A stretch of DNA of 48,326 nucleotides. It comes from an uncultured Pelagibacteraceae bacterium. GTDB lineage: Bacteria; Pseudomonadota; Alphaproteobacteria; Pelagibacterales; Pelagibacteraceae. The translations under genes and the position numbers were made by a program. Below the pieces are notes generated by a model. It had not been told where the DNA came from. It searched no databases and saw only the letters and a list, made by a program, of their open reading frames with translations. Each line of letters opens with the position of its first letter. The first letter of the stretch is position 1. Where the stretch lies: contig CACHRI010000007.1 in assembly GCA_902582155.1 (NCBI GenBank), forward strand, positions 1 to 48,326, given 5' to 3'. This document shows, in pieces, positions 10,947 through 20,752 of the stretch.

Positions 10947-12197
10947 GTGAAAAAAAAATATTCTATAGCAAGTATTGTAAAAAACTCTTTTTCAAATAAT
11001 GAAAATTGGGGAAAGATGTGGAGAAACCCTAATCCAAAAAAACATTACGATGTAATAATTGTAGGGGGAGGTGGTCACGGACTAGGTACTGCCTATTATT
11101 TAGCAAAACATCATGGAGTTAAGAATATTGCAGTAATAGAGAAAGGCTGGTTAGGCAGTGGAAACACTGGTAGGAATACAACAATTATTAGATCTAATTA
11201 TTTGTGGGACGAAAGCGCTTACCTTTACGATCATGCTGTAAAACTTTGGGAAAATTTATCTGAAGACTTAAATTACAACATGATGTTCAGCCAAAGAGGT
11301 GTTTTAAATTTAGCTCACAATGAGCACGATATTAAAGAAATTAAAAGAAGAGTTTCTGCTAACAGATTAAATGGACTTGATACAATGTGGTTAGATAAAA
11401 ACGAAGTAAAAGATTTAGTTCCAATCATGAATACAGATAATTTAAGATATCCAGTTCTTGGAGCGGCCTATCAGCCAAGAGGTGGAGTAGCTAGACACGA
11501 TGCTGTTGCTTGGGGATATGCTATGAGAGCTGACGAATTAGGAGTAGATATAATTCAAAATTGTGAAGTAAAAGGAATTAAAACTGATAATTATAAAGTA
11601 GAAGGAGTTGAAACAACAAAAGGTTTTATTAAATCTAGTAAAATTGGTGTCGTAGCCTCAGGTCACACAAGTGTGCTTGCTGCAACAGCAGGAATACGAT
11701 TACCTTTACAAAGTAGACCTTTGCAAGCTTTAGTTTCTGAACCAATCAAACCAGTCATAAATACAGTAGTTATGTCTAATGCTGTTCATGCTTATGTCAG
11801 TCAATCTGACAAAGGAGAATTAGTAATTGGAGCTGGTACAGACGGTTACAATTCTTTCACTCAAAGAGGTGGTTACGACGTTATCGAAGAAACAGTTAGA
11901 GCCATCGTTGAGCTTTATCCAATTTTTGGAAAAATGAAAATGTTAAGACAATGGGGAGGCATAGTAGACATTTGTCCAGACGCAAGTCCGATTATAAGCA
12001 AATGTGATGTTGAGGGTTTATATTTTAATTGTGGTTGGGGAACTGGCGGTTTCAAAGCTACACCAGGTAGTGCAAACGTATTTGCTCATACTATTGCTAA
12101 AGACGAGCCACACAAAATAAACGCTCCCTTCGCATTAAGCAGATTTTCTGATGGCAGATTAATAGACGAACATGGTGCAGCGGCCGTAGCCCATTAA
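10947..12197 (+). CDS. soxB: Sarcosine oxidase beta subunit
   Basis: Flavin subunit of heterotetrameric sarcosine oxidase, which oxidatively demethylates sarcosine to glycine, H2O2 and, with folate, methylene-THF. The 416 aa contain the FAD motif [18 protein letters not shown] (residues 35-52) and [15 protein letters not shown], whose His184 is the likely covalent FMN attachment site by analogy with the known His of the Stenotrophomonas/Corynebacterium enzymes. The start is GTG at 10947, directly after an inverted repeat. Gene order soxB-D-A-G is the standard operon; soxD follows after 2 bases. Confidence 0.95.
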   Translation: MKKKYSIASIVKNSFSNNENWGKMWRNPNPKKHYDVIIVGGGGHGLGTAYYLAKHHGVKNIAVIEKGWLGSGNTGRNTTIIRSNYLWDESAYLYDHAVKLWENLSEDLNYNMMFSQRGVLNLAHNEHDIKEIKRRVSANRLNGLDTMWLDKNEVKDLVPIMNTDNLRYPVLGAAYQPRGGVARHDAVAWGYAMRADELGVDIIQNCEVKGIKTDNYKVEGVETTKGFIKSSKIGVVASGHTSVLAATAGIRLPLQSRPLQALVSEPIKPVINTVVMSNAVHAYVSQSDKGELVIGAGTDGYNSFTQRGGYDVIEETVRAIVELYPIFGKMKMLRQWGGIVDICPDASPIISKCDVEGLYFNCGWGTGGFKATPGSANVFAHTIAKDEPHKINAPFALSRFSDGRLIDEHGAAAVAH

Positions 12198-12199
12198 AA

Positions 12200-12550
12200 A
12201 TGATTCTTATAAAATGTCCATATTGCGGTGAAAGAGATCAATCAGAGTTTGCTAATGGTGGAGAGGCTCACGTAATTCGACCTAAAAATCCAGAAAGTTT
12301 GTCAGATAAAGATTGGGGAGAGTATGTTTTCTATAGAAATAACCCTAAAGGAATTTTTTATGAGAGATGGGTACACTCTCATGGATGTAAAAAATGGTTT
12401 AATGCAATAAGAAATACATCCACTGACCAAATATTAAAGGTTTACAAAGTGAGTGAAAAAAGACCTGATCTTAGTGAATTTAAAAATACTCTTAAATCAC
12501 CATCTGGCGAGCCACCAGTGGGATCAGGGAATTTTTCAGTAAAGAAGTAA
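12200..12550 (+). CDS. soxD: Sarcosine oxidase delta subunit
   Basis: Small zinc subunit of heterotetrameric sarcosine oxidase. The 116 aa show all four zinc ligands in the positions known for the family: Cys6 and Cys9 (KCPYCG) and His59 and Cys63 (VHSHGCKKWF). It lies 2 bases after soxB and 3 bases before soxA. The C-terminal 20 residues are Ser/Pro/Gly-rich and probably flexible. Confidence 0.95.
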   Translation: MILIKCPYCGERDQSEFANGGEAHVIRPKNPESLSDKDWGEYVFYRNNPKGIFYERWVHSHGCKKWFNAIRNTSTDQILKVYKVSEKRPDLSEFKNTLKSPSGEPPVGSGNFSVKK

Positions 12551-12553
12551 AGT

Positions 12554-15535
12554 ATGTCAGCAATAAACAATAAATGTGAATATATATCTAAAAACCAAAT
12601 TAAAATTACTTTTGACGGTAAAACTTATAGTGCATTTGAGGGAGATACTATCGCTTCTGCACTTTTGAGAAATAACATTAGATTAGTTGGCAGAAGTTTT
12701 AAATATCATAGACCAAGAGGTATATATACGTGCGGAATTGAAGAACCTAATGCTTTAGTCCAAATAATAAGCGAACATAATGAACCTAACACTAGAGCAA
12801 CAATTAAACGAATTTATGATGGAATGGAGATAACAAGCCAAAATCGTTGGCCGTCTTTGAGATACGATTTTGGAGCAATAAATAATATTTTATCTCCAAT
12901 ATTTTCAGCTGGTTTTTATTACAAAACTTTCATGGGTCCAAAAGGTTTTTGGAAAAATCTTTATGAGCCTTTAATTAGACGTTCAGCTGGATTAGGTAAA
13001 CCACCAAAAAATTTCAGGTCTAAAAGCACACACCAATATCACAATAGTGACATAGTTATCATAGGGGCAGGGTTGAGTGGATTAGCTGCAGCTAAAAAAT
13101 TTATAAACACGAAATATAAAGTTTTGCTTATTGAACAAGATAGCTATTTGGGAGGCGTACTAAAAAATTCAAATAAAGTTAAAACCATAAATGGTTTGAC
13201 CCCTCAAGAGTGGATAAGTGAAACTGAGGAATTAATTTTAAATTCAAAAAATATTACTATATTAAAAAATACTTTAGTAACAACATATAACTTTACAAAT
13301 CATCTTATAGCTTTGGAAGATAAGTTTGCTGGAAAAAAAATTGATTTAAATAAATCAGAGCTTACACTTCACAAAATCAGAACTTCAAACACGATAATTA
13401 CCAACGGCCATATAGAAAGATTTATCTCTTTTAGAAATAATGATTTGCCTGGAGTAATGTTAGCGTCCTCATTTGAAAAATATATTCATAGATACGGTGT
13501 TGTTCCCGAAAAGGAACCAGTTATATTTACAAATAATTCATCTTCATTAAGCCTTCTTAAAAAGTTAATTAGTCTAGGTTGCAAACCAAAAGCTTACGTT
13601 GACTCTAGAAAAAAAGACAATATTGAAACTGAAATAAAAAAAATTTTAAAAGATAAAGAAATTCCATTTTTTAGCGATGCAGAAATAGAAGGATGTGATG
13701 GTAATAAAAAAGTAGAGACCATTACTATTAGACAAGGTAAATCATTTAATAAACTTAAGTCATCAATGTTATGTGTTTCGGGTGGATACAATCCTGATAT
13801 ACATTTATTTACACAATCAAAAGGTTTGGTTAAATGGGATAAAAATATACTTTCATTTAAACCTGATACACCTTTTCAAAAAACCATCACTCTAGGATCA
13901 ACAAGTGGAAATTATAATTTTAAAAAGTTATGTGATGAAATTAATGAAAAGCTTTCAATTTTTAAAACAAAAAAAGTGTCATTAGATATTAACTTAAACG
14001 TACCAAATAAATTTTCAATTAAGGAATTGTGGGAAACGAAAAAGAAGAACAATTCTAATTGGTCAAAATCTTTTATTGACCTTCATAACGATGTTACAAC
14101 TAAAGATTTGAAACAGGCTATAACAGAGGGATTTGATCGTATTGAACATTTAAAAAGATACACAACAAACAGTATGGGAACAGACCAAGGTAAAATTAGT
14201 AGTATTAATTCACTTGCGATAGTCTCAAAGATATTAAAAAAAGAAATATCAGAGGTTGGAACTACTACTTATAGACCGCCTTATGCGCCATTGAGCTTTG
14301 CAGCTATCGCAGGAAGAAGTACTTACGAATTTTATGATCCTGAAAGAAAAACTTCAATTCATTCATGGCATTTAAAAAATAATGCTGTTTTCGAAGATGT
14401 AGGGCAGTGGAAACGACCTTGGTATTTTAAAGCAAGTGAAAACGAAACCATGCATCAAGCAGTGCAAAGAGAGTCAAAAATGTTAAGAGAAAATGCTGGA
14501 ATTTTAGATGGAAGTACCTTAGGGAAAATTGAAATTAAAGGAAGAGATGCTTTGGAATTTATGAATTTAATGTACACCAATGCATTTTCAAAAATGAAAC
14601 CAATGACATCTAGATACGCTATGATGCTAGGTGAGGATGGCATGATAAAAGATGACGGGATAATCTGTAAGATAAGTGATCAGCATTTTATAGCTACTAC
14701 TACATCAAGTGGAGCACCAAAAGTACTTGCTGACATGGAAGAATATTTACAAACAGAATGGCCTCATTTACAAGTCTATTTAAACTCTATTACTGAGCAG
14801 TTTTCTACATTTAACATTAGCGGACCTAAAACGAGGGAAATTATGATGAAAGTATTTCCTGATATTGATTTTAGTAATGATGCTTTCCCGTTTATGACTT
14901 TTAAAAACTTTGATTATAAAGAAACTAAAATCAGAATTATGAGAGCTAGCTTTACAGGTGAATTAGGTTATGAAATTTATATTCCTCCTAAATTCGGTTT
15001 AGAGCTCTGGGAAGAAATATTTTCTTGCGGCAAAGAGTTTAATTTAATTCCATACGGAACTGAAACAATGCATTTACTTAGAGCAGAAAAGGGATACATA
15101 GTTATTGGTCAAGAAACCGATGGCACAGTCACCCCTATAGACCTTAATTATAATTGGATGATAGGTAAAAATAAAAAAGACTTTATTGGCAAAAGATCTC
15201 TATCCCGTCCTGATACCTCTAGAGAAGACAGAAAACAACTTGTTGGTCTTTCACCGATCAATAAAAAAGATATTATAGAAGAAGGACAACATATAGTCGA
15301 ATTAAACGAGTTACCAAAAAAAATTAAAAATCCGATAAAATATCTTGGACATGTTTCCTCAGGTTATCACAGTCCAAACTTAAATCATTCAATTGGTCTT
15401 GCTATGATAAGAGGTGGTAAAAATTTACTTGGGCAGAAATTTTTTGTCACTGCCACGGGAAAGACTAAGAATATTCCTGTGGAAATAGTAAATCCAGTAT
15501 TTATTGATCCAGAAAATAAAAGGCTAACTTCATGA
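12554..15535 (+). CDS. soxA: Sarcosine oxidase alpha subunit
   Basis: Largest subunit of sarcosine oxidase, carrying NAD and the folate site where formaldehyde is captured. The 993 aa match the usual 965-1005. Order of domains: N-terminal ferredoxin-like Fer2_4 fold (about 10-100, with GRSFKYHRPRGIYTCG), a Rossmann dinucleotide domain starting DIVIIGAGLSGLAAAK at residue 166, and a C-terminal GCV_T/aminomethyltransferase domain (about 600-985). The linker region is Lys/Asn/Ser-rich, as expected from AT-biased codon use. It overlaps soxG by 4 bases (ATGA). Confidence 0.95.
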   Translation: MSAINNKCEYISKNQIKITFDGKTYSAFEGDTIASALLRNNIRLVGRSFKYHRPRGIYTCGIEEPNALVQIISEHNEPNTRATIKRIYDGMEITSQNRWPSLRYDFGAINNILSPIFSAGFYYKTFMGPKGFWKNLYEPLIRRSAGLGKPPKNFRSKSTHQYHNSDIVIIGAGLSGLAAAKKFINTKYKVLLIEQDSYLGGVLKNSNKVKTINGLTPQEWISETEELILNSKNITILKNTLVTTYNFTNHLIALEDKFAGKKIDLNKSELTLHKIRTSNTIITNGHIERFISFRNNDLPGVMLASSFEKYIHRYGVVPEKEPVIFTNNSSSLSLLKKLISLGCKPKAYVDSRKKDNIETEIKKILKDKEIPFFSDAEIEGCDGNKKVETITIRQGKSFNKLKSSMLCVSGGYNPDIHLFTQSKGLVKWDKNILSFKPDTPFQKTITLGSTSGNYNFKKLCDEINEKLSIFKTKKVSLDINLNVPNKFSIKELWETKKKNNSNWSKSFIDLHNDVTTKDLKQAITEGFDRIEHLKRYTTNSMGTDQGKISSINSLAIVSKILKKEISEVGTTTYRPPYAPLSFAAIAGRSTYEFYDPERKTSIHSWHLKNNAVFEDVGQWKRPWYFKASENETMHQAVQRESKMLRENAGILDGSTLGKIEIKGRDALEFMNLMYTNAFSKMKPMTSRYAMMLGEDGMIKDDGIICKISDQHFIATTTSSGAPKVLADMEEYLQTEWPHLQVYLNSITEQFSTFNISGPKTREIMMKVFPDIDFSNDAFPFMTFKNFDYKETKIRIMRASFTGELGYEIYIPPKFGLELWEEIFSCGKEFNLIPYGTETMHLLRAEKGYIVIGQETDGTVTPIDLNYNWMIGKNKKDFIGKRSLSRPDTSREDRKQLVGLSPINKKDIIEEGQHIVELNELPKKIKNPIKYLGHVSSGYHSPNLNHSIGLAMIRGGKNLLGQKFFVTATGKTKNIPVEIVNPVFIDPENKRLTS

Positions 15536-16056
15536 CAAATATATTATCAATTCCTGGCGTTAAAGTTTCCCAAAAAGATTATCATCAAATAATAGTTAGA
15601 GGGAATGGACTTGAAAAATTTAATAATACAATAGAGGAGAAAACCTCAATTAAACCTCCATCAAAAAACTTGGAGGTTAAGTACGATTTAAATTATTTAT
15701 TTGCAAAAAATTCTTTTGATCAGTGGAGTTTAATTTTAACAGAAAAAAAAGACCATAATCAAATTTTAAACTTGGTATCATCGATTAATACTAACGAAAA
15801 TATGCTAGCCTCTGATTACTCATATGGGCAAGTATACTTTGAAATTGAAGGAGAAAATAAAGACTCCTTTTTAAACCAATTAACCCATTTCGATTTAAGA
15901 GAAGAAAAATTTCCAAAATCTACTATGGCTCAAACTGTAATAGCAAGAATTGAGTGCTCAATATATAATTTAGGAAATAAATATATTATTACATGCAATA
16001 AATCTTTTGAAGATTATTTTCAGCAAAGACTCAAAGATACTGCTAGCTTAAATTAA
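15532..16056 (+). CDS. soxG: Sarcosine oxidase gamma subunit
   Basis: Fourth subunit of heterotetrameric sarcosine oxidase, structurally related to the tail of the GCV_T fold. The 174 aa are weakly conserved, as is normal for gamma subunits; a family-like stretch is 'LNQLTHFDLREEKFP ... MAQTVIARIECSIY'. Assignment relies mainly on its place as last gene of soxBDAG, overlapping soxA by 4 bases. Its TAA stop lies inside a TTAA that is also the stop of the convergent MFS gene. Confidence 0.87.
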   Translation: MTNILSIPGVKVSQKDYHQIIVRGNGLEKFNNTIEEKTSIKPPSKNLEVKYDLNYLFAKNSFDQWSLILTEKKDHNQILNLVSSINTNENMLASDYSYGQVYFEIEGENKDSFLNQLTHFDLREEKFPKSTMAQTVIARIECSIYNLGNKYIITCNKSFEDYFQQRLKDTASLN

Positions 16057-17375
16057 CTTTTTTTATTTTCAGTATTAGACAAATCAACACCCGTCTCTGG
16101 ATCTAATTCAATTCCCAATGGAGTAATATTGGTTGGTAAAGGTGTAAAAGTTGAATCAGGATTGTCTTCATATTTTCTTTGGTTCATTCTGTATAATCCA
16201 AAAATAATTATTAAAACAAAGAAAATTAAAAAGTGGACAAATAATCCGTTTGGTCCAAGTAAATTCATCAACGCTGAACACATTATCGGGCCTGCTATCG
16301 CTCCTATTCCAAAAATAATATTAAGACCCCCTCCTGCGGCAACGAACTTTTCTTTGGGTATTTGGTCATTTACTAAAGCTAAGTTTAATGAGAATAGAGG
16401 AAGCGTAGTTCCAGATAAAAGAATAATAAACAAAAAGAGTTTCGTTTTATCCATTGTGGTTGAGAAATAATTAAAACTTACTGTAGTCTCAACAAATAAA
16501 TTTGGTATAGAAGCACCAGCACCTGAAACAATTACTGAAAAAACAGCAAATACTGAGGCTGCAATTGAACATCCAATAATAATTATTCTTCTGTCATATT
16601 TATCTGATAATGATCCAATCGGCCATTGAAACAAAGCTCCAGCTAACATTGTTCCAACAAGCAACAAAGAAGTTTCAAATATAGAAAGTTTCATTGTAAT
16701 TGCGTACACCGATAAAAGTGTAAATATTGGTGCAAATATAAAGCCAGTGCAAATCATAGAAAAACTACCAAAAGGGGAGATTTTAAATAACTCTTTAATT
16801 TTTATTGAGGTAGTTTTTTTAAATTTAGGAGGTTTTCTTTTTGTTAAAAGTATTGGAATTAAAGCTATAGAAAATAATAAAGAAATTAAAATGAATGGCT
16901 CGTAGTTTTTTGGATTACTGACGTTAAGTAATAGGTTTCCAAGAGCAAGACCAGCAAAAGTAATGAACATATATAAAGATAATACTTTTCCTCTAGTTTT
17001 ATTATTTGCTCTATCATTTAACCAGCTTTCAACGATAACAAATATACCTATCATGCTAAATCCAGTTAAAAATCTTGCAAGCACCCAAATCAAAGGATCA
17101 ACGAAAACTACATGCACTAAAGAGCTTAATGAGGCCATCGAAGCAAATGCTGCAAATACTCTTATGTGTCCAACTTTAGATACTAGATTAGGTATGATGT
17201 AAGCTCCCACAAAAAAACCAGCAAAATAACCAGACATCATTGTTCCAGTTGCGATATAATTAAAATTTTCTAAAACCGATCTAATTCCTAAAAGGTTTCC
17301 CTGAAATCCATGTGAAATAATGATAATTGTAAAACCGGTGAAAAGGGCCCATGAATTTTTTATAATCTTATACAT
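16053..17375 (-). CDS. MFS transporter
   Basis: Twelve-helix major facilitator. From the ATG at 17375 it has about 440 aa; a TTG at 17399 adds eight residues without a ribosome site. An internal loop motif 'GSLSDKYDRRIIIIG' matches the MFS loop signature (G-x-x-x-D-R/K-x-G-R-R), and the sequence resembles YcaD-like members. The substrate is unknown. It lies 45 bases downstream of ETF-QO on the same strand and may be the last gene of the dimethylglycine operon, so a methylamine or amino-acid substrate is possible but not shown. Confidence 0.83.
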   Translation of the reverse strand: MYKIIKNSWALFTGFTIIIISHGFQGNLLGIRSVLENFNYIATGTMMSGYFAGFFVGAYIIPNLVSKVGHIRVFAAFASMASLSSLVHVVFVDPLIWVLARFLTGFSMIGIFVIVESWLNDRANNKTRGKVLSLYMFITFAGLALGNLLLNVSNPKNYEPFILISLLFSIALIPILLTKRKPPKFKKTTSIKIKELFKISPFGSFSMICTGFIFAPIFTLLSVYAITMKLSIFETSLLLVGTMLAGALFQWPIGSLSDKYDRRIIIIGCSIAASVFAVFSVIVSGAGASIPNLFVETTVSFNYFSTTMDKTKLFLFIILLSGTTLPLFSLNLALVNDQIPKEKFVAAGGGLNIIFGIGAIAGPIMCSALMNLLGPNGLFVHFLIFFVLIIIFGLYRMNQRKYEDNPDSTFTPLPTNITPLGIELDPETGVDLSNTENKKS

Positions 17376-17420
17376 TACCAGCCGTATAGACCAATCCAAT
17401 ACAAAAGCAACAAGTATTAT

Positions 17421-19028
17421 TTACATATTGCCATATTTGGGTCCACCGCCACCTTCAGGACAAACCCAGGTGATGTTTTGGGAAGGCTCTTTAATATCAC
17501 ATGTTTTACAATGGATACAGTTTTGAGAATTAATAATAAACTTCTCCTTTTGAACTTCATACACTCCAACTGGACAGTATCTTTGAGCAGGTTCATCATA
17601 TTTTTGAAGTGTATACTTAATAGGTAATTCGGGGTCCTTTAATTTTAAATGGACAGGTTGATTTTCTGTGTGATTTGTTCCTGTTAAGTAAACTGAGCTT
17701 GTCTTATCAAAAGTAAGTTTACCATCAGGTTTCGGGTATTCAATTTTAGGCATTTCTTTTGCAGGTTTTAAAGCTTCATGGTCTGCATGCTTATGCTTTA
17801 AGGTGAATGGCAATTTTCCTCTAAATAAAATCTGGTCGATACCTGTAAAAATAATGCCTAGTATTAACCCCCAACTAAAACTTGGTTTAACATTTCTAGC
17901 TGCATGTAATTCTTTATATGCCCAGCTATCTTTAAATTTCTTTTCATAAATTGATAGATCAGATTTATTTTTGATATTTTCTACAATTGCTTCTGCAGCA
18001 ACTATTCCGCTTTTCATAGCAGTATGAGAACCTTTTATTTTTGGCATATTTAAAGTTCCAGCATCACAACCTATTAACAAAGCTCCAGGCATATACATTT
18101 TAGGCAAACTTTGAATTCCACCTTCAATTAAAGCTCTTGCACCAAACGAAATTCTTTTACCACCCTCAAACATTTTTCTTATAGCTGGATGTGTTTTAAA
18201 TCTTTGAAATTCATCAAAAGGAGAAAGGTAAGGATTTTGGTAATCTAAACCTATTACATAGCCTAAATATATTTGTCTATTTTCTGCATGATAAATGAAA
18301 CTTCCACCATAAGTTTTGTTGTCTAAAGGCCAGCCTGCTGTATGCATAACTAAGCCTTCTTGATGTTGTTGTTCGCTAACTTCCCAAATTTCTTTAAGTC
18401 CGATACCGTATTGCTGAGGGTTTTTTCCTTCATCTAAATTAAATTTTTTTATTAGTTGCTTTCCTAAATGACCTCTGCATCCTTCTGAAAAAACAGTAAC
18501 TTTAGCATGCAATTCCATACCTTCTTGATAGGTATCTTTTTTATTACCTTCTTTGTCTAGACCCATATCTAATGTAGCTACACCTTTTACAGATCCATCA
18601 TCGTTATAAAGAACTTCACTTGCTGGAAATCCAGGAAAAATTTCTACACCCAATTTTTCAGCTTGTTCTGCTAACCAACGACAGAAATTAGCAAGACTAA
18701 TAATGTAATTTTTATGATTTTTTTGTACTGCTGGCAAAAGCCAAGTAGGCCAACTTAAAGATGATTTTTTACCTAAAAATAGGAACTTCTCCTTTGAAAC
18801 TTTTGTTTTAATTGGAGCATTTTCATTCCTCCAATTTGGAATTAACTCATCAAGAGCTTTAGTTTCAAATACATTTCCACTTAAAATATGCGCTCCAACT
18901 TCAGAACCTTTTTCAAGTATGCAAACACTTAAATTCGGATCGAGTTGTTTAAGTTTAATCGCAGTAGTTAATCCTGCTGGACCTGCACCAACGATAACCA
19001 CATCATATTCCATTGCTTCTCTTGCCAT
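17421..19028 (-). CDS. Electron transfer flavoprotein-ubiquinone oxidoreductase
   Basis: Membrane-associated enzyme that passes electrons from reduced ETF to quinone. The 535 aa show an N-terminal FAD motif DVVIVGAGPAGLTTAIKL (about residues 9-26), a central quinone/membrane-binding region, and a C-terminal 4Fe-4S site formed by Cys504, Cys507, Cys510 (NCIHCKTCD) and Cys523 (WVCPEGGGGP). The start is ATG at 19028; an ATG five codons later is the alternative. It is 21 bases after etfA, giving a complete electron route from the dehydrogenase to the respiratory chain in one gene run. Confidence 0.96.
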   Translation of the reverse strand: MAREAMEYDVVIVGAGPAGLTTAIKLKQLDPNLSVCILEKGSEVGAHILSGNVFETKALDELIPNWRNENAPIKTKVSKEKFLFLGKKSSLSWPTWLLPAVQKNHKNYIISLANFCRWLAEQAEKLGVEIFPGFPASEVLYNDDGSVKGVATLDMGLDKEGNKKDTYQEGMELHAKVTVFSEGCRGHLGKQLIKKFNLDEGKNPQQYGIGLKEIWEVSEQQHQEGLVMHTAGWPLDNKTYGGSFIYHAENRQIYLGYVIGLDYQNPYLSPFDEFQRFKTHPAIRKMFEGGKRISFGARALIEGGIQSLPKMYMPGALLIGCDAGTLNMPKIKGSHTAMKSGIVAAEAIVENIKNKSDLSIYEKKFKDSWAYKELHAARNVKPSFSWGLILGIIFTGIDQILFRGKLPFTLKHKHADHEALKPAKEMPKIEYPKPDGKLTFDKTSSVYLTGTNHTENQPVHLKLKDPELPIKYTLQKYDEPAQRYCPVGVYEVQKEKFIINSQNCIHCKTCDIKEPSQNITWVCPEGGGGPKYGNM

Positions 19029-19049
19029 GAAATGACTATATCAAACTAA

Positions 19050-20003
19050 TTATTTTTGGATAGTATTCAGTTTGTTCAACTCAGCTAAAAACTCAGGAAG
19101 AGCTTTAAATAAATCTGCTTCTAAACCATAGTCTGCAACACTAAAAATTGGAGCTTCACCATCTTTGTTAATTGCGACAATTATTTTACTCTCTTTCATA
19201 CCAGCTAAGTGTTGAATTGCACCAGAGATTCCTACAGCAATGTATAAATCGGGAACTACAACTTTACCTGTTTGCCCAACTTGATGATCATTACTTATGT
19301 AACCTGCATCGACAGCAGCTCGTGATGCACCAACAGCAGCATTAAGCTTATCAGCGATATCTGTAATTAATTTAAAATTTTCTCCACTTTCTAATCCTCT
19401 ACCACCTGAAACAACTATTCTTGCAGTTCCAAGTTCAGGTCTTTCTGATTTAGTTTCTTCTCTTTTAATAAATTTTGATGTATTCGGCACATCAACAGCT
19501 TCAATTTTTTCAACTTGAGCAGAGCCGCCATTTTTTTCAGCAGGGTCAAAAGAAGTTGGTCTTATTGTTACGCACTTCTTTTTGTCATTGCTTTTGACTG
19601 TAGCAAAAGCATTCCCAGCATAAATAGGTCTTATAAAAGTATCAGGACTTGATACTTTAATGATATCACTTACTTGTGAAATATCTAACGCAGCAGCTAC
19701 TCTCGGCATAAAATTTTTTCCAAATGTATTTGCAGATGCAACGATGTGATCATATTTTTCTGCAGTCTTTGTTACTAAAGGTGCTAAATTTTCAGGCAAA
19801 TAATTTTGATAATTTGGCGAGTCACACCATAAAACTTTTTTAACAAGTGGAACACTCGCTGCTTCTTTAGTAACATTTTCACAATTTGCCCCAGCTACTA
19901 AAACATGAACATCACCATCAATTTTTGATGCAGCTGTAATAGCATTCAGGGTAAATGGTTTTAATTTTGAATTATCATGCTCTGCAATTAATAGTACTGA
20001 CAT
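19050..20003 (-). CDS. etfA: Electron transfer flavoprotein alpha subunit
   Basis: FAD-binding subunit of the soluble ETF heterodimer. The 317 aa contain the ETF alpha C-terminal signature around DLYIAVGISGAIQHLAGMK with the following IIVAINKD, and an N-terminal ETF fold (LIAEHDNSKL). Its ATG overlaps the etfB stop by one base (TAATG). Being next to DMG dehydrogenase suggests that this ETF serves that enzyme, although it could also take electrons from other dehydrogenases. Confidence 0.96.
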   Translation of the reverse strand: MSVLLIAEHDNSKLKPFTLNAITAASKIDGDVHVLVAGANCENVTKEAASVPLVKKVLWCDSPNYQNYLPENLAPLVTKTAEKYDHIVASANTFGKNFMPRVAAALDISQVSDIIKVSSPDTFIRPIYAGNAFATVKSNDKKKCVTIRPTSFDPAEKNGGSAQVEKIEAVDVPNTSKFIKREETKSERPELGTARIVVSGGRGLESGENFKLITDIADKLNAAVGASRAAVDAGYISNDHQVGQTGKVVVPDLYIAVGISGAIQHLAGMKESKIIVAINKDGEAPIFSVADYGLEADLFKALPEFLAELNKLNTIQK

Positions 20004-20752
20004 TATAATACTTTAGCCTCATTTTTAAGTTTACTTACTAACTCAGCAACGTTTGCAACTTTAATTCCAGCTTTTCTTTTAGGTGGTTCTTCAACTTTTA
20101 TTTGCTGAATTCTATTCGTAAGATCTATTCCTAAATCTTTTGCATTTATTTGTTCCATTGGTTTCTTTTTTGCCTTCATGATATTCGGCAAAGATGCAAA
20201 CCTTGGTTCGTTTAATCTTAAATCACAAGAAACTACAGCTGGTAAATTAACCTCAATTGTTTCTAATCCTTCATCAATTTCTCTAACTATCTCAAGAGAC
20301 TTATCTTTTAAATTTACTTTAGAAGTAAAAGTGGCTTGAGGCCAATTAAGCATTGCAGCTAACATTTGACCAGTTTGATTACAATCATCATCAATAGCTT
20401 GTTTGCCCAAAAAAACCATATCCGGTTTTTCTTTTTCTACAATTTTTTTTAATATTTTTGCTATTCCTAACGGTTCTATATAGTTATCAGCTTTAACGTG
20501 AATTCCTTTATCAGCGCCAACTGCAAGAGCTTTTCTTATTGTTTCTTGTGCTTTATCTTCACCAATTGAAATAGCGACAACTTCTTTTACTTTGCCAGAC
20601 TCTTTAAGTTTTACTGACTCTTCCACAGCATTATCATCAGGTGGATTAGTTGACATTTTTACATTATCTGTATGAACACCAGAGCCGTCCTCTTTAACTC
20701 TAATTTGAACGTTGTAATCAATAACTCTTTTAACTGCTACTAAGATTTTCAT
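20003..20752 (-). CDS. etfB: Electron transfer flavoprotein beta subunit
   Basis: AMP-binding subunit of ETF. The 249 aa begin [19 protein letters not shown], typical of EtfB, and contain the ETF beta signature region ([17 protein letters not shown], followed by [11 protein letters not shown]). The ATG overlaps the upstream dehydrogenase stop by one base, so translation is probably coupled through the whole chain dehydrogenase-etfB-etfA. Confidence 0.96.
   Translation of the reverse strand: MKILVAVKRVIDYNVQIRVKEDGSGVHTDNVKMSTNPPDDNAVEESVKLKESGKVKEVVAISIGEDKAQETIRKALAVGADKGIHVKADNYIEPLGIAKILKKIVEKEKPDMVFLGKQAIDDDCNQTGQMLAAMLNWPQATFTSKVNLKDKSLEIVREIDEGLETIEVNLPAVVSCDLRLNEPRFASLPNIMKAKKKPMEQINAKDLGIDLTNRIQQIKVEEPPKRKAGIKVANVAELVSKLKNEAKVL

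Noticed and set aside
16129-16470. Plus-strand 113-codon frame opposite the MFS transporter
   Set aside because: Antisense to a gene with a standard membrane-segment pattern; no ribosome site and no family features.
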